The translations under genes and the position numbers were made by a program. The notes under the pieces were generated by a model. The model saw only the letters and a list, made by a program, of their open reading frames with translations. It was not told the origin of the DNA and made no database searches. From the NCBI GenBank assembly GCA_003162115.1, contig PMMV01000015.1, positions 1 through 9,149 on the forward strand: a DNA stretch of 9,149 bases. The letters are read 5' to 3'. Positions 1-5,541 of this stretch are shown here, piece after piece; position 1 is the first letter of the stretch; every line of letters begins with the position of its first letter. The DNA comes from Methanobacterium sp. Lineage in GTDB: Archaea > Methanobacteriota > Methanobacteria > Methanobacteriales > Methanobacteriaceae.

Positions 1-461
1 TCGTACCCTACATCATTGCACAAATATTAGGTGCATCTTTTGCAAGTTTACTCTTTGCAGCAATTGTTGGTATGGGTGCTGTTACTGTTGGTGGACTGGG
101 TGCAACCGCACCATTTCCAGGAATTGGGTATGTACAGGCCATCTTAGCAGAGATTGTAGGTACATTCCTATTGATGTTAGCCATAATGGGCGTTGCTGTA
201 GATAGGAGAGCACCACCGGGATTTGCAGGTCTAATAATTGGTCTGACAGTTGCAGGAGTAATTACAACAGTTGGTAATATTTCTGGAGCATCACTAAATC
301 CTGCAAGGACCTTTGGACCGTATTTAGGTGATACATTACTTGGTGGACACAGTCTCTGGATGTTTTACCCGATATATATTATAGGGCCAATAGTAGGTGC
401 TATTCTTGCAGCTCTAGCCTACAACTACATGACCAGCGAAGAAGAGGCTAGTAGGGGTTAA
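1..461 (+). CDS. aqpM: Aquaporin, AqpM type (3' part; start lies upstream of window)
   Basis: This is a membrane channel of the major intrinsic protein family, which passes water and small neutral solutes across the cytoplasmic membrane. The frame is open from the first bases (codons from position 3), so the N-terminal half, with the first NPA box, is missing. Visible are about three hydrophobic segments, the second NPA box in the context SLNPARTFGP (NPA codons at 297-305) and the pore arginine directly after it. The wording around it (GLTVAGVITT, then GNISGASLNPAR) resembles the archaeal AqpM of Methanothermobacter rather than AqpZ or GlpF. Fifteen residues before the Arg is Ile (261-263), the AqpM signature that replaces the His of classical water channels. 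Six residues before the Arg is Ala (288-290), where I recall Ser in characterised AqpM. The protein ends in a short acidic cytoplasmic tail. Family is confident; solute preference is inference. Confidence 0.93.
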   Translation, partial: VPYIIAQILGASFASLLFAAIVGMGAVTVGGLGATAPFPGIGYVQAILAEIVGTFLLMLAIMGVAVDRRAPPGFAGLIIGLTVAGVITTVGNISGASLNPARTFGPYLGDTLLGGHSLWMFYPIYIIGPIVGAILAALAYNYMTSEEEASRG

Positions 462-469
462 ATATCGGA

Positions 470-514
470 AAATTGGAAGGATTAATCATTCTTTTTTTTT
501 TAATCCTTCAATTT
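470..514 (+). terminator. Hairpin and T-run terminator after aquaporin gene
   Basis: Nine bases after the aquaporin stop codon begins an inverted repeat: the left arm at 470-484 pairs with 501-514 over about 14 bp with one bulged G. The loop carries an uninterrupted T run (about 492-501). T runs are the main termination signal for archaeal RNA polymerase, so this probably ends the aquaporin transcript and insulates it from the riboswitch-controlled gene downstream. The repeat and T run are seen directly; the function is inferred. Confidence 0.7.
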
Positions 515-548
515 TTAATTATTATCTATCAATCTGCTCATTCTTAAT

Positions 549-560
549 AAATATTATATA
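549..560 (+). promoter_or_regulatory. Archaeal TATA box for the antiporter transcript
   Basis: An A/T-only stretch, AAATATTATATA, lies in the gap between the aquaporin terminator and the riboswitch. Its centre (about 556) is roughly 25 bp upstream of 581. Archaeal transcription normally starts 24-26 bp downstream of the TATA centre. This predicts a transcript starting just before the first aptamer base at 584, so the whole aptamer would sit at the extreme 5' end of the mRNA. A second T/A stretch at 559-568 would place the start inside the aptamer and is therefore less likely. Confidence 0.5.
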
Positions 561-583
561 TTATAATCTACAACTATACTTAC

Positions 584-634
584 GGCGATGGGGTTCGCCT
601 TCAACCGCTTATTATATTAGCTAATGACTCCTAC
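584..634 (+). promoter_or_regulatory. Fluoride riboswitch aptamer (crcB motif)
   Basis: The RNA matches the conserved core of the fluoride-sensing crcB motif. GGCG (584-587) pairs with CGCC (596-599) around the loop AUGGGGUU. Next come AACCGC (603-608), a weak second hairpin (607-609 with 619-621, extended by A-U pairs), and the highly conserved GCUAAUGACUCCUAC (620-634). The characteristic long-range helix is present: GGGGU (590-594) pairs with ACUCC (627-631), with one G-U pair at 592/629. Primary sequence and helix order agree with bacterial examples as I remember them, such as the Bacillus cereus aptamer with GGCGAUGGAGUUCGCC and GCUAAUGACUCCUAC. Fluoride riboswitches are known in both bacteria and archaea, and ion antiporters are among their known target genes. 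It stands 29 nt upstream of the antiporter start codon. Confidence 0.9.
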
Positions 635-654
635 GGATTAATCTAAAGTAGGAG
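628..654 (+). promoter_or_regulatory. Riboswitch expression platform: Shine-Dalgarno-masking hairpin
   Basis: CTCCTAC (628-634), the 3' end of the fluoride aptamer, is a perfect 7-bp reverse complement of GTAGGAG (648-654), with a 13-nt loop. The right arm contains the ribosome binding site GGAG (651-654), 8 nt before the ATG at 663. ACTCC (627-631) is also needed for the aptamer long-range helix, so the two structures exclude each other. Predicted logic: without fluoride the binding site is paired and translation is low; with fluoride the aptamer captures ACTCC and the site is open. No T run follows the hairpin, so it is not a transcription terminator. The complementarity is seen directly; the switching is inferred. 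Confidence 0.8.
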
Positions 655-662
655 AATATATA

Positions 663-1805
663 ATGGTAGTAGATATATTAACACAAGCTAACGTATTAAT
701 ACTGGTAATAGTAATATTGTTGTCGAGTTTAGTTTCCCTAAGATTGGGAGTGGCTGTGGCAATAATAGAATTAATTATAGGAGCTATTTTTGGAAATTTA
801 GGATTTCTTCATGCAACCGATTGGATGACCATCATTGCTACATTTGGTGGGATACTCCTAACTTTCATGGCAGGTACCGAGATAGACACCCAAGTAATGA
901 GGGAAAAATATAAGGAAAGCTTTTTAATAGGATTCCTTTCATTTCTTGTACCTTTCATTGGAGCGTCTTTTTTTACCTATTTTGTAGCCGGTTGGAATCT
1001 ACAAGCGGCTTTGATAGCTGGAATTGCACTTTCAACTACCTCACTGGCAGTTGTTTACTCTGTTCTACTCGAAACGGATCTTCCTGATGCCAATCTCGCT
1101 AAAATATTATTGGCAGCCACCTTTGTGACAGATATGACAACTGTTATAGTATTGAGCATTCTCTTTATAAAACCAGACCTGTACACTCTCATATTCATTG
1201 TTGTTTCAACTGTAGTGATAATTTTAGCAGCCAAATACTCTGAACACATTTTCAACCATGAAAAACTGAAAAATAAGGTTATAGAGCCGGAAATTAAATA
1301 TGTATTATTACTTTTGGTAATATTCATGTACTTCGCTGCCATTGGAAATGGAGAGGCAGTCCTACCCGCCTTTATATTGGGACTTTTAATGTCTAAACAA
1401 CTGGCAAAGGTTAAAAATCTGATGGTCAGACTACGGACAGTAGCATATGCAGTGATAACTCCTATATTCTTTATTGTAGGCGGTTTAAAAATTTCATTCC
1501 CATTAATACTTGCATCATTGGGTTTATTTGTGATATTATTTGCTATCAAAATAATTACCAAATTCATAGGGGTATACTTCCTTGCCAATAAGTACATACC
1601 TAATGGTAGCATGTATTTTACTCTTTTAATGAGTACTGGTTTAACATTCGGAACAATTGCAAGCTTATTCGGTCTTAACGCTGGTTATATTGATCAAGTA
1701 CAATATTCTGTTCTTATAGGTGTTGTGGTTTCCAGTGCTGTGATCCCAACGTTTGTAGCACAGAAATGGTTCTTACCAAGACATGGTGAGGATATGATCG
1801 AATAA
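663..1805 (+). CDS. Cation/proton antiporter, CPA (Kef/NapA-like) family, fluoride-riboswitch controlled
   Basis: A 380-residue integral membrane protein with about 12-13 hydrophobic segments and no soluble C-terminal domain, so it is an antiporter core without the KTN/RCK module of full Kef proteins. Family marks include ELIIGAIFGNLGFL (36-49), the LTFMAGTEID stretch (66-75), the broken-helix motif IALSTTSLAVVYSVL (121-135) and FFIVGGLKIS (269-278). The ion-binding pair lies in AATFVTDMTTV as Thr156-Asp157 (codons 1128-1133), where CPA2 exchangers usually have Asp-Asp and CPA1 Asn-Asp. Lys300 in the ITKFIG segment is a candidate for the family's conserved basic residue. The start codon is fixed by GGAG 8 nt upstream, which is also the element masked by the riboswitch. 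Fluoride control suggests a role in surviving fluoride, either by correcting Na+/H+ balance or by moving fluoride itself; the sequence cannot decide between these. Family is confident; substrate is unknown. Confidence 0.9.
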   Translation: MVVDILTQANVLILVIVILLSSLVSLRLGVAVAIIELIIGAIFGNLGFLHATDWMTIIATFGGILLTFMAGTEIDTQVMREKYKESFLIGFLSFLVPFIGASFFTYFVAGWNLQAALIAGIALSTTSLAVVYSVLLETDLPDANLAKILLAATFVTDMTTVIVLSILFIKPDLYTLIFIVVSTVVIILAAKYSEHIFNHEKLKNKVIEPEIKYVLLLLVIFMYFAAIGNGEAVLPAFILGLLMSKQLAKVKNLMVRLRTVAYAVITPIFFIVGGLKISFPLILASLGLFVILFAIKIITKFIGVYFLANKYIPNGSMYFTLLMSTGLTFGTIASLFGLNAGYIDQVQYSVLIGVVVSSAVIPTFVAQKWFLPRHGEDMIE

Positions 1806-1899
1806 AAAAAATGTGGGAATAATTTGTTTTAGTAGTAATTATTTAAACTATTTTCAAAATTCAGATAAACAAATAAACTAATGGATTATTAATTTTATT

Positions 1900-1940
1900 A
1901 AAAAAATAGAAAAAAAGTAGATTTAAAAAATTAAATCTAC
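1900..1940 (-). terminator. Hairpin plus two T7 tracts after the lipoprotein gene
   Basis: A perfect 9-bp inverted repeat (1917-1925 with 1932-1940, 6-nt loop) overlaps the stop codon of the minus-strand lipoprotein gene. On the minus strand it is followed at once by seven T, three other bases and another seven T (complement of 1900-1916). This looks like a strong intrinsic-style terminator. The same region lies between convergent genes and may also help stop the antiporter transcript, although T runs on the plus strand here are short. Confidence 0.75.
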
Positions 1941-2464
1941 GATGCTTGGAAACTTTTGGTTATGGTATCGAATAACCCTGACTGTGTTTGGAAGTCTGAA
2001 GAAATGGTTGCGTACTGTATTAAATAGATGAAGTTGTTCTTTTCAAAGTATATGAACTTTATCTGAGCTGTAGCATTGTTAACTTTTGTTGTGATAGTAG
2101 TTTCGTTGGCTGTTACACCAGCTATGGTTTCTGTACTATTGGTTCCATTTAGACCTGCGAACTGTGTTTTAAGATTTGCAAGATCTGCAGTAGAGTTTGT
2201 GTTTTGTGCAACTTTAATTATGGTAACACCATTACCCTTTACAGTATTATTCTTCTGAATATCTGCATCTCCAAGCGCAATCACGGTCCCGTTTTCATTG
2301 CTGGTTTCGTTGATAATCGTCCAGCTACTGGGATAATTAAATGATATTCCATTTGCTGAATATGTTTTTGTTGCTGTAGAATTGTTGCCGGTCTGACTGG
2401 TGCATCCCGATGCCATCACAACAATTGCAACTATGGCAACTACAAATAAAAAATATTTCTTCAT
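1937..2464 (-). CDS. Secreted PsbP-like lipoprotein, sequon-rich
   Basis: A 175-residue exported protein. It has a short basic start (MKKY), a hydrophobic segment (5-18) and a lipobox-like ASGC with Cys21, so it is probably cleaved and anchored to the outer face of the membrane through Cys21. After a short Ser/Thr/Asn-rich linker comes a PsbP-like domain of about 140 residues, recognised by the opening YSANGISFNYPSSWTI (35-50) and the pattern of beta strands through IKFIYFEKNNFIYLIQYAT to the closing LFDTITKSF helix. Such stand-alone PsbP-like lipoproteins are common and multi-copy in Methanobacteriales; their function is unknown. The mature part has ten N-X-S/T sequons (N27, N28, N52, N58, N72, N90, N106, N109, N120, N130), which suggests heavy surface glycosylation. 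The start is supported by GGAGG (complement of 2474-2478), 9 nt upstream of the ATG. No partner gene is adjacent. Confidence 0.85.
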   Translation of the reverse strand: MKKYFLFVVAIVAIVVMASGCTSQTGNNSTATKTYSANGISFNYPSSWTIINETSNENGTVIALGDADIQKNNTVKGNGVTIIKVAQNTNSTADLANLKTQFAGLNGTNSTETIAGVTANETTITTKVNNATAQIKFIYFEKNNFIYLIQYATISSDFQTQSGLFDTITKSFQAS

Positions 2465-2522
2465 GCTGCTCTCCCTCCAAATTAATATACCAATAACTTT
2501 ATAATAGTACTATCATCTTTGA

Positions 2523-2534
2523 CCTATAAATATC
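2523..2534 (-). promoter_or_regulatory. Probable TATA box for the lipoprotein gene, in a divergent promoter region
   Basis: On the minus strand this reads GATATTTATAGG, a good archaeal TATA-like element about 60 bp upstream of the lipoprotein start codon. The predicted transcript start is near 2503, giving a leader of roughly 40 nt that contains the GGAGG site. The opposite strand (CCTATAAATATC) is also TATA-like, so the element might serve the divergent exonuclease gene too. A separate plus-strand candidate for that gene is AATTATATTA at 2557-2566. Assigned by composition and spacing only. Confidence 0.4.
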
Positions 2535-2599
2535 TTCTCTAAAGGTCTGGAATAACAATTATATTAGAATGAATTACCTCCCAATGGAGCTTACTGATT

Positions 2600-3553
2600 A
2601 TGTCATCTTATGGAACAACGGAAGCCGAAATATTAAGGTCAAAACTTATTGAAACCCATATAGAAACATCAATAGAAGATTTTTTCAATGGAGAAGAATA
2701 TGAAACTAAACAAGGGTCATGTTACAGAATTCAAGACAAGAGAAAATTAAAATTAAATACTATAAGCCCTCAAAAAGCTAAAAAAAATATTTTAAACGAT
2801 TTAAAACTTATAAAAGGTATTGGAGATTCAAAGTCTGAAATTTTACGTTCAAACGGTTTTCAAACCATAGAAGATCTTAAGGAACATCCACTTTATGGGG
2901 ATGATGCGTGTCAGTTATTGGATGTTGTTGATGAGGGGGATTTCTCCAAGATAACAGACTATGTTTCCAACAGATATCCAAAGTCCCATCCATCGGCACT
3001 TTATTCATCCTGCTTTTCCCCAAATGAAAACTTTCTTTTCATGGATATAGAGACTCTGGGACTTAAAGGTGTACCTCTAATATTAATAGGAGTGGCCACA
3101 GTTGATTCGAAACAAATCTCAGTTGATCAGTATCTTCTCAGAAACTTGGATGAGGAAAGTGCAGCATTAGATGCATTCGTCTCACATGTGGATGAGGACA
3201 CTGTATTTGTGAGTTTTAATGGGCAGACCTTCGATGTACCCTACATAAAGGACAGGCTTAGACATCATGGATTAAAAGGAAATATCCAGCGTTATCATCT
3301 TGATCTTCTTCACTTCTCGAGACGTGCTTGGAAGAGTAAATTGCCTAACTGCCAACTACAAACATTGGAGAAATACCTGTTTGATTTTGAACGTGAAGAT
3401 GATGTACCTAGCAGTATGGTTCCATCTTTTTACAAAACCTATGATGAAACTGGGAATATAGGTCCTTTAATTCCTATAGTGGAACACAACAGTGAAGATG
3501 TAATTACACTAGCCAGAATTCTATCCAGGTTACACACAGAAATGGATATTTAA
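2600..3553 (+). CDS. HhH plus RNase H-like (YprB-type) exonuclease domain protein
   Basis: A 317-residue soluble protein with two recognisable parts. Residues about 62-98 form a helix-hairpin-helix with the LIKGIGDSKSEIL loop, typical of non-specific DNA contact. Residues about 145-313 are a ribonuclease H-like domain of the YprB/RNase_H_2 type, a DEDD-superfamily 3'-5' nuclease fold. The acidic motifs are in place: FMDIET (Asp149, Glu151), SFNGQTFDVPYI (Asp212), YHLDLLH (Asp235) and EHNSEDVITL (His296, Asp300). The nuclease is therefore probably active and metal dependent. The N-terminal 60 residues are not recognised. The start ATG has GGAG 10 nt upstream (2586-2589). It converges on the PolX gene, whose product also carries HhH motifs; shared involvement in DNA repair is plausible but only inferred from family and proximity. 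Confidence 0.87.
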   Translation: MSSYGTTEAEILRSKLIETHIETSIEDFFNGEEYETKQGSCYRIQDKRKLKLNTISPQKAKKNILNDLKLIKGIGDSKSEILRSNGFQTIEDLKEHPLYGDDACQLLDVVDEGDFSKITDYVSNRYPKSHPSALYSSCFSPNENFLFMDIETLGLKGVPLILIGVATVDSKQISVDQYLLRNLDEESAALDAFVSHVDEDTVFVSFNGQTFDVPYIKDRLRHHGLKGNIQRYHLDLLHFSRRAWKSKLPNCQLQTLEKYLFDFEREDDVPSSMVPSFYKTYDETGNIGPLIPIVEHNSEDVITLARILSRLHTEMDI

Positions 3554-3583
3554 AAAATGATTTTATCAAGAGATAGGTAATAT

Positions 3584-3601
3584 ATTAATTGAACAATTAA
3601 T
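3584..3601 (+). repeat. Inverted repeat between convergent exonuclease and polX genes
   Basis: ATTAATTG (3584-3591) and CAATTAAT (3594-3601) form a perfect inverted repeat in the 96-bp gap between two convergent genes. It is nested in a longer imperfect pairing of ATAGGTAAT (3573-3581) with ATTAACCTAT (3624-3633). The position fits a two-way transcription stop, but no long T run follows on the plus strand; on the minus strand there are six T (complement of 3552-3557). Terminator function is therefore only suggested. Confidence 0.35.
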
Positions 3602-3649
3602 CTTTACTAAACGTTTGATCAAGATTAACCTATATTTAAATGTTGGAAT

Positions 3650-5356
3650 TTAATTTAAGAATTTTATCAACTTTTTCAGGGGTAAGGTATTTATAATATC
3701 CTCTTTTTTTGCCCAGCCCCGTCTTGCAGTTGCTATACCTAGTTCCATGTTCTTTAGGGCGGGAATTGAATGAGCATCTGTGTTTACAGCAAGTTTACAT
3801 CCATGTTCCACAGCCATTTTGATGTCCATATCCTTAAGGTCAAGTCGGTTCATCTGACCGTTAACCTCAAGCATGGTTCCAGTATCCTTTGACGTCTCAA
3901 AAATCGTTTCAAAATCAATTTCATACGCCGTTCGCTCTTGTATCTTCCTTCCTGTTGGATGGGCTATAATATCAACGTTATCATTTTCCATGGCAGATAC
4001 TATCCTGCGTGTTAATTCTTTTATGTTCTGATTGAAACCCGAGTGTATACCTGCAATAACCAGATCCATATCCTCAAGAATTTTATCAGGAACATCAGGG
4101 AATCCATAGGAATCAATATTTATTTCAATACCTTTAAGTATCATAAAACCATTCATTTCATCATTTAAGTTTTCTATTTCATCCATTTGTTTTAGTATGG
4201 TCTTTTCATTCATTCCATTCGCAATTCTAAGGCTTCCCGAATGATCTGTGATTGCAATATACTCATAGCCCATTTTCTGTGCTTCAAGGGCCATATCAAT
4301 TATCTTAGATGATCCATCGCTCCATTCAGTGTGCATCTGAAGGTCGCCTAGAATTTCATTATAATTCAAAAGTTCTGGAAGTTTACTATTTATTGCAGCC
4401 TCTATTTCACCCGTATTTTCCCTTAATTCAGGTTCTATGTAACTAATTCCTAAGGATCGGAAAACTTCCTCCTCTGTGCGCCCTGCAAGAAGATCATCTC
4501 CCTTAAAAACTCCGTATTCACTGAGTTTTAACCCTTTAGAAATAGCTATTCTTCGAAGTTCAACATTGGTTTCCTTAGATCCAGTGAAGTACATCAGTGC
4601 TGATCCAAATGATTCATTATCAAATGCCCTAAGGTCCACATCGATTCCATTTTCTTTAAGACGTACAGTAGATTTGGTGGGACCTTTAACAACCACATCA
4701 TCTACTAGATCCAGACTGCTGAAGTATTCCATAACATCCAGTGGTTTATTGGTTGTTACTAGAATATCTATATCTCCAACTGTTTCCTTTCTACGTCTTA
4801 TTGAACCAGCTATTTCAACCTTGAGAACATAATCAAGACTCGATAGATCTTCTTTTATTTCCTCTGCAATAGGCAGTATATGTCCAAGAAGATTTCTTCC
4901 AGTGCTTTTCCTTGCAAAATCAAGATTTACAAGAATTTTCCGCTCTGTTTTCTCACCCATTCCCTTAAGCCTTCGGATCCTGTGCCTTTTAGCGTTTTTT
5001 TCAAGGTCGTCAAGATTTTTAACTCCTAGTTCGTTGTAAAGTTGTTTGATACTCCTGGGACCCAAACCTTCAACAGCCATCAATGCGTCGTAATCAACTG
5101 GGAATTCCTTTTTAAGATTTTCAAGGTATTCCAGTTTACCGGTTTCAACTATCTCATCAATCTTCTTTGCAATTTTAGCACCAATTCCAGGCAGTTCCTG
5201 GAGTCTTCCTTCATTTTTTATTTCTTCAATATCTTCCGAAAGAGTATCAACAGTATGAGCTGCTCTTCTATATGCTTTTGTTCTAAAGTCTACAGATTCA
5301 ATTTCCATTAAATCAGCAACTTGGTTCAGTATGGCTGCAACTAACTGATTTTTCAT
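3650..5356 (-). CDS. polX: Family X DNA polymerase with PHP exonuclease domain (PolX)
   Basis: A bacterial/archaeal-type PolX of 568 residues, a gap-filling DNA repair polymerase fused to a PHP phosphoesterase/3'-5' exonuclease. Numbered from the ATG at 5356: an N-terminal helical 8-kDa-like domain with HhH motifs (ELPGIGAKIAKKI, 54-66; VEGLGPRSIKQLY, 95-107; RLKGMGEKTERKIL, 129-142), then the nucleotidyltransferase palm with GSIRRRKETVGDIDILV (catalytic Asp195 and Asp197) and a third Asp in IDVDLRAF (Asp241). The PHP domain follows from about 337 with DLQMHTEWSDG, ITDHS, KGIEIN, AGIHSG, IIAHPTGR, LEVNG and NTDAHS, a complete metal-binding set. An in-frame GTG at 5377 could add seven residues, but the ATG fits the family's usual N-terminus (MKNQLVAAILNQVADLMEI). 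Neither start has a clear Shine-Dalgarno. It is convergent with the exonuclease gene and divergent from the kinase. Confidence 0.93.
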   Translation of the reverse strand: MKNQLVAAILNQVADLMEIESVDFRTKAYRRAAHTVDTLSEDIEEIKNEGRLQELPGIGAKIAKKIDEIVETGKLEYLENLKKEFPVDYDALMAVEGLGPRSIKQLYNELGVKNLDDLEKNAKRHRIRRLKGMGEKTERKILVNLDFARKSTGRNLLGHILPIAEEIKEDLSSLDYVLKVEIAGSIRRRKETVGDIDILVTTNKPLDVMEYFSSLDLVDDVVVKGPTKSTVRLKENGIDVDLRAFDNESFGSALMYFTGSKETNVELRRIAISKGLKLSEYGVFKGDDLLAGRTEEEVFRSLGISYIEPELRENTGEIEAAINSKLPELLNYNEILGDLQMHTEWSDGSSKIIDMALEAQKMGYEYIAITDHSGSLRIANGMNEKTILKQMDEIENLNDEMNGFMILKGIEINIDSYGFPDVPDKILEDMDLVIAGIHSGFNQNIKELTRRIVSAMENDNVDIIAHPTGRKIQERTAYEIDFETIFETSKDTGTMLEVNGQMNRLDLKDMDIKMAVEHGCKLAVNTDAHSIPALKNMELGIATARRGWAKKEDIINTLPLKKLIKFLN

Positions 5357-5396
5357 ATTGAATATTATATAGTTCACAACTAATAATTTTTTTTAA

Positions 5397-5407
5397 ATTA
5401 TATAAAA
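5397..5407 (-). promoter_or_regulatory. Probable TATA box for polX
   Basis: On the minus strand this reads TTTTATATAAT, a strong TATA-like element centred near 5403. The usual 25-bp spacing predicts transcription from about 5378. That leaves a 20-22 nt leader before the ATG at 5356, or a practically leaderless mRNA if the GTG at 5377 is used. The lack of a ribosome binding site in front of either start is consistent with a very short leader. Predicted from composition and spacing only. Confidence 0.45.
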
Positions 5408-5486
5408 TACATCAAACTATAATAAATCCTTTAAATGGTTATTGGATTGTTTAAAACTCTTTATTCTAAAAATTTTAAGTAGAAAA

Positions 5487-5494
5487 TTTAATAT
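5487..5494 (+). promoter_or_regulatory. Probable TATA box for the sensor kinase gene
   Basis: TTTAATAT preceded by an A-rich stretch (AGAAAA, 5481-5486) lies 48 bp before the kinase start codon. The expected transcript start is near 5515, giving a leader of about 27 nt. There is no obvious Shine-Dalgarno in that leader. The element is directly followed by the inverted repeat at 5498-5514. Prediction rests on spacing and composition. Confidence 0.4.
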
Positions 5495-5497
5495 GTA

Positions 5498-5514
5498 ACA
5501 GTTATGATAACTGT
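5498..5514 (+). promoter_or_regulatory. Inverted repeat, candidate operator for the sensor kinase gene
   Basis: ACAGTTA (5498-5504) and TAACTGT (5508-5514) are perfect inverted half-sites separated by 3 bp, a layout typical of a binding site for a dimeric transcription factor. The site lies between the predicted TATA box and the predicted transcription start, where a bound archaeal repressor would block RNA polymerase. It is also within the shared upstream region of the divergent polX gene, but about 90 bp from that promoter. No cognate regulator is encoded in the window. Confidence 0.4.
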
Positions 5515-5541
5515 ACACGTTAATAGTACTCGGTTTTAAAA

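Noticed and set aside
628..660. Riboswitch hairpin as a transcription terminator
   Set aside because: Unlike the Bacillus cereus fluoride riboswitch, no T run follows the hairpin; the right arm is the ribosome binding site, which favours translational control.
1055..1612. Long open frame on the minus strand within the antiporter gene
   Set aside because: It lies wholly antisense to a confidently identified transporter, has no family resemblance, and mirrors the codon pattern of the real gene.
2076..2258. Plus-strand 60-codon hydrophobic open frame inside the lipoprotein gene
   Set aside because: It is antisense to the lipoprotein coding region; its hydrophobicity comes from the Asn/Thr-rich codons read in reverse.
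4476..5311. Two open frames on the plus strand within polX (4476-4832 and 5042-5311)
   Set aside because: Both are antisense to well-conserved palm and HhH regions of PolX and show no recognisable domain.
3650..5356. PHP motif DLQMHTEWSDG with Gln instead of the first His, as a broken active site
   Set aside because: PolX proteins commonly carry DLQ-x-H at this place (as I recall for Thermus PolX), so it is a family feature, not damage.
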